A stretch of 64,000 nt of DNA from assembly GCA_964568075.1 (NCBI GenBank), contig CAZMOM010000003.1, forward strand, positions 97,377 through 161,376. The letters are read 5' to 3'. The position numbers and the translations under genes are program-made. Numbering within the stretch: the first letter of the stretch is position 1; each line of letters opens with the position of its first letter. The DNA is from MnTg04 sp964568075. GTDB lineage: Bacteria; Pseudomonadota; Gammaproteobacteria; Steroidobacterales; MnTg04. The notes under the pieces were generated by a model that had not been told where the DNA came from, made no database searches, and was given only the letters and a program-made list of their open reading frames with translations. Positions 24,516 to 33,645 of this stretch are shown here, one piece after another.

Positions 24516-24938
24516 CCCCCGTTCAACCGCGGAATGCGGGCGGATCGTCGCTCGCAGGTTCACGGTCAGGTAATAATTTCCCGACGAGTTTCTGCTTTAT
24601 GCCGTTATCTGTGACCGGGTAATCAATTCCCGCACGACATAATGCGAAATTGTTGACAACCCGACTTTTGCCGTGACAGTCTCACAACACTGAGAAAGGC
24701 ACACCTTTTCGAAAGAACGGGTCGCAAAGCCACCGATCTAAGGGATATTCCTATGATGGCGGGGTTACCGAAATGAGAAAATCCGTCTCCCCATCAAGCC
24801 ATCGTGTCGCTGGCTCGCTCTTCTGCCGGAATTTTGTGCGTTTCACAGGCGTAGTGCGGGGTTGGTTTGCCCCGCGAAAGCATTCACTGGAATTCGTCGA
24901 TCGAATAATCGGCGAGTACGGTTTACAGGAGACAAAGC
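24516..24938 (+). other. 423-bp intergenic region before the VWA cassette
   Basis: No established gene. Two imperfect direct repeats, GGTAATAATTTCCCGACGA at 24569 and GGTAATCAATTCCCGCACGA at 24618, lie 49 bp apart. A TTGACA at 24653-24658 could be a -35 element, though the -10 at standard spacing is poor. A 59-codon frame (24773-24952, MRKSVSPSSHRVAGS...) overlaps the next start by 14 bp; it lacks a clear Shine-Dalgarno and I do not support it as a gene. The ribosome site ACAGGAG lies just before 24939. Confidence 0.4.
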
Positions 24939-26366
24939 ATGAATGTCAGTGATTATCTGTCAATAACGCCGAGCCCCGTTATATCGGGCGTGATATGGGC
25001 AGTCGTTGCCATTACGATACTGTACATCGCGAGATCGACCGTACACGCCGCCATCCATTTTACCGGTCGTGTCCTGCATAATGCGATGCGGCTGGGCATG
25101 CGATCGCTTTCGAAAGCGGAGTCCCAGCTTATCGATCGAAACAAGGAGGTTCTTCTGGCTTCCGGGCGTGAGGCCAAGGAAAGAGTTATCGAGCGGGAAT
25201 TCGAGCGCGTCAGTGCTTCGGTCGATAAAGATCTGGCAAAATTTCCCGCCATGCGCCGGCGACTGAACGAAGCGATTGCCCGTATCGAAGAGGACCACCA
25301 GAGCGCGACCGATGTACCGCCATCTCCGCCGGGCTGGACCAAGGCGGTCGAAGCGGTCGCCAAGATCGATGCGCCGAGCGATTATATGGTCGGTAATATT
25401 CTCAGTGATATTCATAAATCATTGATCAAGGCGCACAAACAGGCGATCGATGAGTATCGTACTGCGAGCGGCGAACGACACAAACTTTTAAGCCGCATGA
25501 TGCCGTATTGGCACAAGGTGCAGCAGACGCTCGGTCGCGTCAACAAGAATGTCGAAAGTGTGCTGACGCGATCGCGTACGATCGATCGGCATATGCAGGA
25601 ATATGAGGACATCGTCAAAGGCACCGACAGAGCCGTTCAGACCTTGTCGTCTTCATCGTTGGTGCAATTTTTTGTGTCGGCACTGGTGCTTTCCATCGCC
25701 CTCGGCGGCGCAGCGGTGAATTTCTCACTGATTGCCCGTCCGATGGCCGAAATGGTGGGGGGCACGAATTTCATCGGCAATTTCCGCACAGCGGATATCG
25801 CGGCGCTGGTTATCATACTGGTGGAAATTTCGATGGGGCTGTTCATGATGGAATCGATGCGCATTACGCGCCTGTTTCCGGTGATCGGTGCACTTAAAGA
25901 CAAGACGCGTGTCAGAATGATCGGGGTAACGTTTATCATTCTTCTGCTTTTAGCGAGCGTCGAGGCAGGGCTTGCCTACATGCGTGAAATCTTGCTGCAA
26001 GACGAGCTGGCGACCAGCATGCTTCTTCGTGGCGATGCCGCTGCGCTGGGAGAAAACGAATTCCAGTGGATAACAACCGCCGCGCAGATGGGAATGGGCT
26101 TCGTCCTGCCGTTTGCGCTTGTATTCGTGGCTATTCCCCTGGAAACCTTCGTCCATTCATTGCGTACTGTGATCGGCGTAATCGGCATCGGTTTTTTGAG
26201 CTTTGTATCTGTGTCCATGAGAATTCTGGGCAACGCCTTCCGGCACGGAGCCGCGTTGCTGCAGCGTTTTTATGACCTTTTGATCATAGTTCCACTGTGG
26301 ATAGAAAAAATACTGACCAACAGGCGTCAACGTCCGGCAAGTCGATTCAGTGAGGTGTCATCGTGA
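24939..26366 (+). CDS. multi-pass membrane protein with helical domain, first gene of a VWA cassette
   Basis: A 475-residue protein of unrecognised family. One helix near residues 15-32 is followed by about 200 mostly alpha-helical, charged residues (AESQLIDRNKEVLLASGREA..., coiled-coil-like). Then come four to five membrane helices (VQFFVSALVLSIALGGAAV, TADIAALVIILVEISMGLF, VTFIILLLLASVEAGLAY, MGFVLPFALVFVAIP, VIGVIGIGFLSFVSVSM) and a basic tail. Architecture suggests a scaffold or channel rather than an enzyme. Its stop overlaps the start of the VWA lipoprotein by four bases, so the two are translated together and probably interact. Confidence 0.75.
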   Translation: MNVSDYLSITPSPVISGVIWAVVAITILYIARSTVHAAIHFTGRVLHNAMRLGMRSLSKAESQLIDRNKEVLLASGREAKERVIEREFERVSASVDKDLAKFPAMRRRLNEAIARIEEDHQSATDVPPSPPGWTKAVEAVAKIDAPSDYMVGNILSDIHKSLIKAHKQAIDEYRTASGERHKLLSRMMPYWHKVQQTLGRVNKNVESVLTRSRTIDRHMQEYEDIVKGTDRAVQTLSSSSLVQFFVSALVLSIALGGAAVNFSLIARPMAEMVGGTNFIGNFRTADIAALVIILVEISMGLFMMESMRITRLFPVIGALKDKTRVRMIGVTFIILLLLASVEAGLAYMREILLQDELATSMLLRGDAAALGENEFQWITTAAQMGMGFVLPFALVFVAIPLETFVHSLRTVIGVIGIGFLSFVSVSMRILGNAFRHGAALLQRFYDLLIIVPLWIEKILTNRRQRPASRFSEVSS

Positions 26367-27007
26367 AAAATTATTTACTTTTTGTCTCTGCGATATTCGC
26401 ACTTTCTGGTTGCGGAGAGCCGGTTGCCAGAAATACCGGCGCCTATCTGCTTCTGGATACATCCGGAACTTATAGTCAGGAATTGGAAAAAGCGGAACAC
26501 ATTATTAATTATACGTTGACCAGACTCGACGCGACCGATAGTTTTGCCGTCGCCCGGATCGACACAGCGAGCTTCAGTGAGAAAGATATTGTGGCCAAGG
26601 TGACATTTGACGATCGTCCGAGCACCGCGAACAGGCAGAAAAGACAGTTCTCGCAGCAGATCGCGGCTTTTACCCGCAACACAAAGTCAGCGCAGAATAC
26701 CGATATTACGGGGGGTATATTGCAGGCGATAGAGTATCTCAATGAGAAAAATCCGGGCCGCAAAGTCATATTTATTTTTTCGGATATGAAGGAAGACCTG
26801 GTCAAGGGATACGTCAGGGATATTCCACTGGAACTCGATGGGTTCGAAGTGGTTGCACTGAATGTTACGAAATTGCGTTCTGACAATATCGATCCGCGGG
26901 AATACCTGGACAGGCTTGAAGACTGGAAAAGGAGGATCGAATCCGGTGGCGGGACCTGGCGCGTGATAAACGATCTTGACCGGCTCGAGACATTACTGGG
27001 GGGCTGA
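26363..27007 (+). CDS. VWA-like lipoprotein
   Basis: GTG 26363, with GAGG upstream, overlaps the preceding stop (GTGA). The signal ends in the lipobox AIFALSGC, giving a lipid-anchored protein of about 195 residues. The body is a von Willebrand A fold: LLLDTSGTYSQEL gives the DxSxT metal site, NTDITGGI the conserved Thr region, and VIFIFSDMKEDL the distal Asp strand. VWA domains bind protein partners through the metal. Together with the membrane protein upstream this looks like a dedicated complex at the cell envelope. The role is unknown. Confidence 0.8.
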   Translation: MKNYLLFVSAIFALSGCGEPVARNTGAYLLLDTSGTYSQELEKAEHIINYTLTRLDATDSFAVARIDTASFSEKDIVAKVTFDDRPSTANRQKRQFSQQIAAFTRNTKSAQNTDITGGILQAIEYLNEKNPGRKVIFIFSDMKEDLVKGYVRDIPLELDGFEVVALNVTKLRSDNIDPREYLDRLEDWKRRIESGGGTWRVINDLDRLETLLGG

Positions 27008-27075
27008 TCGATAAGGATCGCATGAACTGGCTCGGGTGAAAGACTTGGCAACAGGTAACGTTGTTGGAGAATGGC

Positions 27076-27699
27076 ATGGAAATACGATTCATTTTACTTG
27101 GCATGGTCCTGTTCGCCCTGGCCGGTTGTGCCACCTTGAATGAAAAGGAATGTCTGACCGGTGACTGGTACACGATCGGTTACGAAGACGGAGCCAAGGG
27201 TCGTACGGTCGATCGCATCGGCAAGTACAGAAAATCCTGCGCCGATTACGATGTTTCACCAGACCTGCAGGCATATCAGGCCGGCCGCGAGGAGGGGCTG
27301 CAGGAGTTTTGCCAGCCGCAAAATGGTTTTAATCTCGGCCAGCGTGGCGGCGGCTATTCGGGTGTGTGTCCGGTGGATCTTGAGCTCGATTTTGTTGCCG
27401 CTTATGACGCGGGCCGTCATCTGTACGAGTTGAGAGCGGCCGTAAGTTCGGCGAGTCGACAAATTAACTACAAGAAGCGTGAACTGGATAAATTGGAAAA
27501 AGAGCTCGGCTATGCCGAGGCAGCATTGATTAACGACGATACGAGTTCAGAAGAACGTGCGCGACTGCTTGCCGAGACCAAGGACATGGCGCGTCATCAG
27601 GGCGAGCTCGAATCTGAAATACTGCATCTCGAGAGAGACAAAGCGGTTTACCGGGACAGGCTTGCCGCATACCAGCATTCCCTGGCCTACAACTACTGA
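27076..27699 (+). CDS. DUF2799 family lipoprotein
   Basis: The start at ATG 27076 follows GGAG; TTG 27061 is in frame but weaker. The signal peptide ends in MVLFALAGC. The mature protein has the DUF2799 pattern (CLTGDWYTIGYEDGAKGRTVDR, HLYELRAAV) followed by a C-terminal coiled coil of about 80 residues (INYKKRELDKLEKELGYAEAAL, LESEILHLERDKAVYRDRL). DUF2799 lipoproteins are widespread in gammaproteobacteria without a firm function. It lies 68 bp after the VWA gene and may belong to the same unit. Confidence 0.85.
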   Translation: MEIRFILLGMVLFALAGCATLNEKECLTGDWYTIGYEDGAKGRTVDRIGKYRKSCADYDVSPDLQAYQAGREEGLQEFCQPQNGFNLGQRGGGYSGVCPVDLELDFVAAYDAGRHLYELRAAVSSASRQINYKKRELDKLEKELGYAEAALINDDTSSEERARLLAETKDMARHQGELESEILHLERDKAVYRDRLAAYQHSLAYNY

Positions 27700-27716
27700 C
27701 CAAGGACCTGTAATAC

Positions 27717-27749
27717 GAAAAAGGACGCCGCGGTGCCCGCAGCGCCCTC
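27717..27749 (-). terminator. rho-independent terminator of the M3 peptidase gene
   Basis: On the minus strand the GC-rich imperfect stem GG(G)CGC(T)GCGG / CCGC(G)GCG(T)CC with a 3-base loop runs directly into TTTTT. It lies about 40 bp past the leftward peptidase stop, between convergent genes. Confidence 0.8.
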
Positions 27750-27786
27750 ATATTGATACCTTGATATTGGCAAATTAAGGGTGGAA

Positions 27787-29958
27787 CTACTCGCTAATAT
27801 CGGTCATTCCTCTATTCTCCAGCAATGGTTCGATCGATGGCTGGCGACCACGGAACGCCACATACAAATCCATGCCGGGCTCGGAACCACCCTTGCTAAG
27901 GATGTGCTTGCGATATCGGGCGGCCGTTTCCTGATCGAAAAGGCTGGTTTCCTTGAACGCCTGGAAGGCGTCCGCATCCAATACCTCAGACCACATATAA
28001 CCGTAATATCCGGACGAGTATCCGCCTGCGAAAATGTGGCCAAAGTAGCCGCTGCGATATCGCGGAAGGATTTCTTCAATTAATCCAATCGCCTCCATGG
28101 CTGATTTTTCGAATTCCCTCGGATCGCCGATTTCCGCCGGATGGCCAAGCGTGTGGTATGCCATATCCAGGTAAGCGGCTGCCATGTATTCACCGGTTAT
28201 GAAACCTTGGTTGAATTTTGATGAGGCAACCATTTTGTCGATATATTCCTGTGGAATCGATTCGCCGGTCTCATAGTGCCTGGCAAACATGCGCAGCACT
28301 TCAGGTTCGCCCATCCAGTTCTCCATGACCTGCGACGGAAATTCGACGAAGTCCCGCGGCGTGTTGGTGCCGGACAAAGACTGGTAATTTACGTCCGATA
28401 ACATACCGTTTAGCGCATGGCCGAATTCATGGAAAGTCGTTTCCGCCTCACGATAACTCAGTAGCGACGGCGAACCGTCAGTGGGCGCCGGGAAATTGAA
28501 ATTATTCGTAATAATCGGGGTGACTTTCCCGCCAAACTTCTGCTGCGAGCGCAGCGCGTTCATCCATGCACCGCCGCGTTTGCTCTCGCGGGCAAACCAG
28601 TCCATAAACAAAATAGCCAGGTGGCTGCCATCATTATCGAACACTTCGAATACTTCCTGGTCGGGATGCCACGTGGGTATGTCTTCGCGCTTTTCGAAGG
28701 TCAGACCGAATAGCTTATTCGCCACCGCAAATGCGCCGTCGCGAACCGCCGTAACTTCGAAATACGGGCGTAACGCTTCCTGGTCGAGTTCATATCGTGC
28801 TTTACGAACTTTTTCCGTGTAATGACGCCAGTCCCAGCCACGCACCCGGTCATCGATGCCATCGGCATCCATCATTTCCTGCAACGCCGCACGCTCGGTC
28901 TTGGCCAGCGCGATCGCAGGTTTCCATACCTGATCGAGCAAGCCGTAGACACGTTCCGGGGTCTCCGCCATATTGTCCTCAAGCACATAATGAGCGTGGC
29001 TCTTGTAACCCATCACGTTCGCCCGCTCGGCGCGAAGCACGGCCATACGCGCAAGTATTTCCTTGTTATCCGTTTCGTTGTCGTTATCCCCGCGCATGGC
29101 GTAGCCCATATAAATCTGTTTGCGCAATTCACGGTTTGGCGAATACTCGAGAAACGGATTTATACTCGGTCGCTGAAGCGAAAAGGACCAGCATTCGCAA
29201 TCGTGGTCACGACGTTTTGCCTCCTCGGCGGCGAGCGCGACCAGGCTTTCGGGCAACGCGCCAAGATCCGCCCGATCGGTAACCAACAACTCAAAGTCAT
29301 TGGTTTCGTTCAGGAGATTGTCTCCAAATTGCTGCGACAGGGTCGCCAACTCCCCGTTGATTTCCTTAAGGCGTGATTTCGATGCCTCCTCAAGATTGGC
29401 GCCTGAGCGAACAAATCCTTTGTTGGTCTCGGTCAGCAAACGCATTTGTTCCGCACTGAGGTCGAGCGAGTCTTTCTGTCGGTACACACCCTTGACCCGC
29501 GCGTAAAGATCCTCGTTGAGCGAGATGGCGTCACCCATAGCCGATAGTTCCGGGGCGATGACTTTGGCGGTTTCACGAGTGGATTCGTTGGAATGTGCCG
29601 AATCGACGGCAAAAAACACGTTGGCCACGCGGTTCAGGTCGCTACCGGCCATCTCCAGCGCCTCTATGGTATTGGCAAAGGTCGCTTCTTCGGTGTTTGC
29701 GGTGATCTGATCGACTTCGGCCAGGGTCCGCTTGATGCCCTCGCGCAGGGCCGGCAAATAGTGCTCGTTCTCGATCAGGTCGAATGGCGGGACGCCGAAC
29801 GGCGTATCCCAGTCGGCGAGCAGAGGGTTGTCTGACATGAGGCCTTCTTCCGCGGCAACTTCACTGTCCACATCGCTCTCATCGGCTGATTCGGATGCCT
29901 GTTCGCAGCCGGTCACGGCCAGGGCGACAGCGAAAATTAATCCTAAATGGCGGTTCAT
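27787..29958 (-). CDS. M3 family oligopeptidase / dipeptidyl carboxypeptidase lipoprotein
   Basis: I start the gene at ATG 29958 (723 residues) because AAGGAA lies upstream and the N-terminus MNRHLGLIFAVALAVTGCEQ is a lipoprotein signal; the open frame extends further without support. A Glu/Asp-rich linker precedes an all-helical M3 metalloprotease. The zinc motif is TTFHEFGHALNGM (HExxH), followed by FVEFPSQVMENW with the third ligand Glu. Length and C-terminal YRSGYFGHIFAGGYSSGYYGYMWSEVL fit the Dcp subfamily, which removes C-terminal dipeptides from peptides in the envelope. It is divergent from ppnN, with 207 bp between starts. Confidence 0.9.
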   Translation of the reverse strand: MNRHLGLIFAVALAVTGCEQASESADESDVDSEVAAEEGLMSDNPLLADWDTPFGVPPFDLIENEHYLPALREGIKRTLAEVDQITANTEEATFANTIEALEMAGSDLNRVANVFFAVDSAHSNESTRETAKVIAPELSAMGDAISLNEDLYARVKGVYRQKDSLDLSAEQMRLLTETNKGFVRSGANLEEASKSRLKEINGELATLSQQFGDNLLNETNDFELLVTDRADLGALPESLVALAAEEAKRRDHDCECWSFSLQRPSINPFLEYSPNRELRKQIYMGYAMRGDNDNETDNKEILARMAVLRAERANVMGYKSHAHYVLEDNMAETPERVYGLLDQVWKPAIALAKTERAALQEMMDADGIDDRVRGWDWRHYTEKVRKARYELDQEALRPYFEVTAVRDGAFAVANKLFGLTFEKREDIPTWHPDQEVFEVFDNDGSHLAILFMDWFARESKRGGAWMNALRSQQKFGGKVTPIITNNFNFPAPTDGSPSLLSYREAETTFHEFGHALNGMLSDVNYQSLSGTNTPRDFVEFPSQVMENWMGEPEVLRMFARHYETGESIPQEYIDKMVASSKFNQGFITGEYMAAAYLDMAYHTLGHPAEIGDPREFEKSAMEAIGLIEEILPRYRSGYFGHIFAGGYSSGYYGYMWSEVLDADAFQAFKETSLFDQETAARYRKHILSKGGSEPGMDLYVAFRGRQPSIEPLLENRGMTDISE

Positions 29959-30165
29959 AAGTCTGGTTCCTTTTGCGGGTTTTCGAACGCGGCAGCATAC
30001 CAGTTTTTCCCGAAAACCGGCCGGCCGGTACGACGTCACGAAGGATTCCCAGGTTAGCGCGTGAAACGGCGTTCGGTCGCGTAAATTGACGGTTTTCAGG
30101 CTGGCGGGCATGGCCGTGACGGGGCTAGTATTGTCCGCTACTGCTACTTTCGACGAGATTTCTGA

Positions 30166-31608
30166 ATGAGCAAGAATTCCAATGACCGACATAACGGGGG
30201 CGACGAAGGACCGGGCGAGGCGCCGGGCGAGCCTATTCGCGTGGCAACACAGGATACCTCCGTCAGCCCGAAAGGTACCCTGGAATTGCTGTCACAAGAG
30301 GAAGTCAGCCGATTGCGGGATGCTGGTCGAGGCGAGCTCTACGAATTGTTTCGCCGCTGCGCACTGGCCGTTCTTAATTGCGGCCAGGAGACCGATGACG
30401 CGACCGAGGTCTTTGAGAAATACCGCGACTTCGAGATAGCAATCGTTCAGCGCACCAGGGGCATCAGGCTCGATATAAAAAACGCTCCCTCTTGCGCGTT
30501 TGTCGATCACAGGATGATTTCTGGCGTTAAGGATCACCTGTTCTCGGTACTGCGCGACATCGTTTTTATGTCCAGCGAGCTTTATGGAAACGGGCACGTG
30601 GATAGCGACAGCCCGAGCGGGATCAGAAACCTGGTCTTTTATATACTGAGAAATGCCGGGTTACTGCATTTGCGCACGCTGCCCAAGCTGGCTGTCTGTT
30701 GGGGCGGGCATTCGATTAATCGCGAAGAGTACGATTACTCCAAAGACGTCGGCTATGAGCTTGGCTTGCGTGGCATGGATATTTGTACCGGCTGTGGCCC
30801 TGGGGCCATGAAAGGACCCATGAAAGGGGCGGCCGTCGGACATGCGAAGCAGCGCATACACGACGGTCGGTATATCGGTATTACCGAGCCAGGGATAATT
30901 GCCGCCGAGTCACCCAACCCGATCGTTAATCACCTGGTCGTTTTGCCAGACATCGAAAAAAGGATGGAAGCCTTCATGCGGCTGGGTCACGGCATCGTTG
31001 TTTTCCCGGGCGGCGCCGGTACCATGGAGGAAATACTGTTCCTGCTGGGTATTTTGCTCGATGAGAAAAACAAGGACATCTATCTCCCGGTGATATTTAC
31101 CGGCCCCGCCGGCAGCGAGTCTTACTTTCGAAGTATCGATGAGTTCCTGGTCGAAACACTTGGCGAGGAAGTCCGGCGGCATTACGAGATTATCGAAAAC
31201 GACCCGGTCAGAGTCGCGCAAAAAATGCTGGATTCGATCACAGGGGTCGCCGGCAATCGTCGCAAAACCACTGACGCTTATTATTACAACTGGCTGATGC
31301 GCATACCGCCGGAATTGAAGCGTCCCTTTATAGTCAGCCACGAGTCCATGCAGAATGTGAAATTAGACAGTGACCTGGCGCCAGCGGAGCTGGTAGTCAA
31401 TCTGCGCAGGGTTTTTTCAGGAATCGTAGCGGGTAATGTCAAAGATGATGGTATCCGCAGGATTCGCGAACATGGGCCATTCGAAATTCATGGTGATAAA
31501 AAAATCATGCGGGCGATGGATACGCTGCTGGGAGAGTTTGTTGGGGGAAACAGGATGATATTGCCCCACAAGACTTACCGGCCGTGTTATACGATTGTGG
31601 CCGACTGA
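30166..31608 (+). CDS. ppnN: nucleotide 5'-monophosphate nucleosidase PpnN (LOG family)
   Basis: A 480-residue cytoplasmic enzyme hydrolysing purine and pyrimidine monophosphates to base and ribose phosphate. The central Rossmann-like LOG domain contains CTGCGPGAMKGPMKGA and the signature FPGGAGTMEE. N- and C-terminal extensions (TLELLSQEEVSRL; RPFIVSHESMQNVKL, PAELVVNLRRVFSGIVAGNVK) correspond to the flanking PpnN domains, which in E. coli mediate (p)ppGpp regulation. The first ~30 residues are Gly/Asp-rich and unlike the usual N-terminus. An ATG at 30182 in another frame is irrelevant. The gene is monocistronic or heads the short unit with the channel gene 28 bp downstream. Confidence 0.92.
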   Translation: MSKNSNDRHNGGDEGPGEAPGEPIRVATQDTSVSPKGTLELLSQEEVSRLRDAGRGELYELFRRCALAVLNCGQETDDATEVFEKYRDFEIAIVQRTRGIRLDIKNAPSCAFVDHRMISGVKDHLFSVLRDIVFMSSELYGNGHVDSDSPSGIRNLVFYILRNAGLLHLRTLPKLAVCWGGHSINREEYDYSKDVGYELGLRGMDICTGCGPGAMKGPMKGAAVGHAKQRIHDGRYIGITEPGIIAAESPNPIVNHLVVLPDIEKRMEAFMRLGHGIVVFPGGAGTMEEILFLLGILLDEKNKDIYLPVIFTGPAGSESYFRSIDEFLVETLGEEVRRHYEIIENDPVRVAQKMLDSITGVAGNRRKTTDAYYYNWLMRIPPELKRPFIVSHESMQNVKLDSDLAPAELVVNLRRVFSGIVAGNVKDDGIRRIREHGPFEIHGDKKIMRAMDTLLGEFVGGNRMILPHKTYRPCYTIVAD

Positions 31609-31636
31609 CGGGAATGGATCACTGTGCGAGGATTTT

Positions 31637-32404
31637 ATGATGTCGCCTGTTAGCCACTTCAGGGAAATCTACAAAGGGAACAGCACGTTTGCGAGACAAG
31701 CAAGGTATGTCCTGCTCGGTTTCGATCTGGTTGTTGTCACGTTTTTCGTAGTAACGACATTTTTGCCCGATGCGCATTGGATCAGATTCGCTGACTATTT
31801 CATCGGCGTCCTGTTGATCCTCGAACTGAGTGCAAGAATGTTGGCACACAACGACCGGCTGGAATTTCTGATCCGGCCTTTGACGCTGGTTGACATCCTG
31901 GTAATTTTCTCTTTGATGGCGCCCGCTGCTATCGAGAGTTTCGCCTTCCTGAGAGTGATGCGTGCGCTGAGACTTATTCGTTCGTACCGGGTTCTACACG
32001 AATTCAGGACCAGTTTCAGATTCTTTGCCCGCAACGAAGAGATCATTTTTGCGGTCATCAACCTGCTGGTGTTTATTTTCGTCGTTTCGGCGCTGGTTTT
32101 CGTGCTGCAGGTCAGGGTTAATTCCGAAATCGATAACTATATCGACGCTCTCTATTTTACGATTACGACGCTGACGACGACCGGGTTTGGCGACATCATC
32201 CTGGTCGGCTCTGCGGGCCGGCTGCTGTCCGTTCTGATCATGATCGTCGGAATTTCGTTGTTTATCGGTCTGGTTCGATCGATTTTCAGGCCCAGCAAGG
32301 TTAAATATGAGTGCGCAGAATGCGGGCTGATCCGCCACGACCCGGACGCAGTTCATTGCAAGCACTGTGGGGCGATGTTGCATATAAAGACCGAAGGTGG
32401 ATAG
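31637..32404 (+). CDS. voltage-gated K+ channel-like ion transporter with C-terminal zinc ribbon
   Basis: Start at ATG 31637 (GAGG seven bases upstream) gives 255 residues. Six membrane segments of the ion_trans fold are seen. An S4-like basic helix (LRVMRALRLIRSYRVL, 105-120) precedes the pore with the selectivity filter TTTGFGD (180-186), which predicts K+ selectivity. After S6 a short cytoplasmic tail contains C226-x2-C229 and C241-x2-C244 (YECAECG...CKHCGAML), a zinc-ribbon-like module that is uncommon in such small channels and could gate it. The gene lies 28 bp downstream of ppnN. Confidence 0.88.
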   Translation: MMSPVSHFREIYKGNSTFARQARYVLLGFDLVVVTFFVVTTFLPDAHWIRFADYFIGVLLILELSARMLAHNDRLEFLIRPLTLVDILVIFSLMAPAAIESFAFLRVMRALRLIRSYRVLHEFRTSFRFFARNEEIIFAVINLLVFIFVVSALVFVLQVRVNSEIDNYIDALYFTITTLTTTGFGDIILVGSAGRLLSVLIMIVGISLFIGLVRSIFRPSKVKYECAECGLIRHDPDAVHCKHCGAMLHIKTEGG

Positions 32405-32434
32405 CGGAAACGTGGATCGCGGTATCAATGAGAT

Positions 32435-32662
32435 TTATTTTGCCGCTTTCATTATTTTATCTTTTGCCGTCTTGTTGTCCTGATATTTCTCGATCGCGAA
32501 AAACCACATCGCGAACCATGACAAGAGTAATGTCAGAAGATAGCGAGCTATCCGCGGCGTGCCTGTTGACTGGTTTAAGAACGAAAACAGAAATGCAGGC
32601 GTAAACCAGAGTATTGCGGCGATGTAAAGCAACCAGGCGAATTGAGTATCGGTGAACTGCAT
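32435..32662 (-). CDS. small two-helix membrane protein
   Basis: From ATG 32662 the 75-residue product MQFTDTQFAWLLYIAAILWF... contains two hydrophobic helices (LLYIAAILWFTPAFLFSFL and YLLTLLLSWFAMWFFAI) separated by a short polar turn and followed by a Lys-rich tail (DNKTAKDKIMKAAK), suggesting both ends in the cytoplasm. The pattern is coherent, but the ribosome site is weak and a longer start at 32722 is possible. No family is recognised. It is convergent with the channel gene, with 30 bp between stops. Confidence 0.55.
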   Translation of the reverse strand: MQFTDTQFAWLLYIAAILWFTPAFLFSFLNQSTGTPRIARYLLTLLLSWFAMWFFAIEKYQDNKTAKDKIMKAAK

Positions 32663-32810
32663 GATTCCGCACCCACGCGTAATGTTCGGTTCCAGCGTCG
32701 GCGACTGAAGTCTTACCGGCAAGGCGGATTTCTGTCGTCAATGACCCGATAGACCGGGCAGAGCAGGGCGCCGCGTCAAACCGACTGCGCCCGATCTGCC
32801 GGCATGTTCA

Positions 32811-33563
32811 TCAACCTTCGGCTTTGCCTTGTCTGGCCACCGCGTCGGCGGCCGCTTTGACGGCATCCGGGTCACCCAGAAAGCGTCGCGAAACCACGTT
32901 CTGTTGGTCGTCGAGGTCATATAACATTGGAATGCCGGTCGGGATGTTAAAGCTCACGATGTCTTCGTCGGAAACCCCGTCGAGCATTTTTACGAGGGCA
33001 CGAAGGCTGTTTCCATGGGCAACGATCATTACCCTGGCGCCTTTTTGCAGTTGCGGCAAGATGCTGCCTTCCCAATACGGCCTGACGCGGTCCAGCGTAT
33101 TTTTCAGCGACTCACTGGCAGGCAACAGAGAATCTTCGAGATCGGCGTAACGCGGATCGAACCGCGGATGCCTGGGATCATCAAGGGCCAGATCGGGGGG
33201 TGCCGTAGCGTAACTTCGCCGCCATATGAGAACCTGCTCGTCACCAAACTCAGCCGCTGTTTCCGCTTTGTTCAGACCCTGGAGACCGCCATAGTGTCTC
33301 TCATTCAGCCGCCAGCTCCTGATCACCGGCGCCCACATGCGATCCAGACGATCCATGACGACCCACAGCGTCCTGATGGACCGTTTCAGAACAGAGGTAA
33401 AGGCCAGGTCAAACGTGTAGTCTTCCGCAAGCAGAAGCGTGGCTGCCTCTTCAGCCTCCATCACACCCCGCTCGGTGAGATCGACATCAGTCCAGCCGGT
33501 AAATCTGTTTTCCTCATTCCATGTACTTTGACCATGCCTGAGAAGCAAGAGTTGTCCGTCCAT
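32811..33563 (-). CDS. gpmA: 2,3-bisphosphoglycerate-dependent phosphoglycerate mutase
   Basis: 250 residues, the family length, interconverting 3- and 2-phosphoglycerate in glycolysis and gluconeogenesis. The catalytic phosphohistidine motif LLRHGQSTWNEENRFTGWTD, the ERHYGGLQGLNKAE substrate motif and VAHGNSLRALVK (second catalytic His) are all present. PYWEGSILPQL and ISFNIPTGIPMLYDLD are typical of the C-terminal half. It lies 82 bp downstream of the GDH180 gene on the same strand; the two may be co-transcribed but have no metabolic need to be. Confidence 0.97.
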   Translation of the reverse strand: MDGQLLLLRHGQSTWNEENRFTGWTDVDLTERGVMEAEEAATLLLAEDYTFDLAFTSVLKRSIRTLWVVMDRLDRMWAPVIRSWRLNERHYGGLQGLNKAETAAEFGDEQVLIWRRSYATAPPDLALDDPRHPRFDPRYADLEDSLLPASESLKNTLDRVRPYWEGSILPQLQKGARVMIVAHGNSLRALVKMLDGVSDEDIVSFNIPTGIPMLYDLDDQQNVVSRRFLGDPDAVKAAADAVARQGKAEG

Positions 33564-33645
33564 GATTCATCCCGGGAAAACAAAGCAAGGTCTAGCGTAC
33601 CGTTTTGCCGGCATTGAAGGAACCGCCGTCAAGCGATAAGCCGGG

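Noticed and set aside
24773..24952. 59-codon frame before the VWA cassette
   Set aside because: It has no clear ribosome site, overlaps the next gene start, and has no recognisable sequence features.
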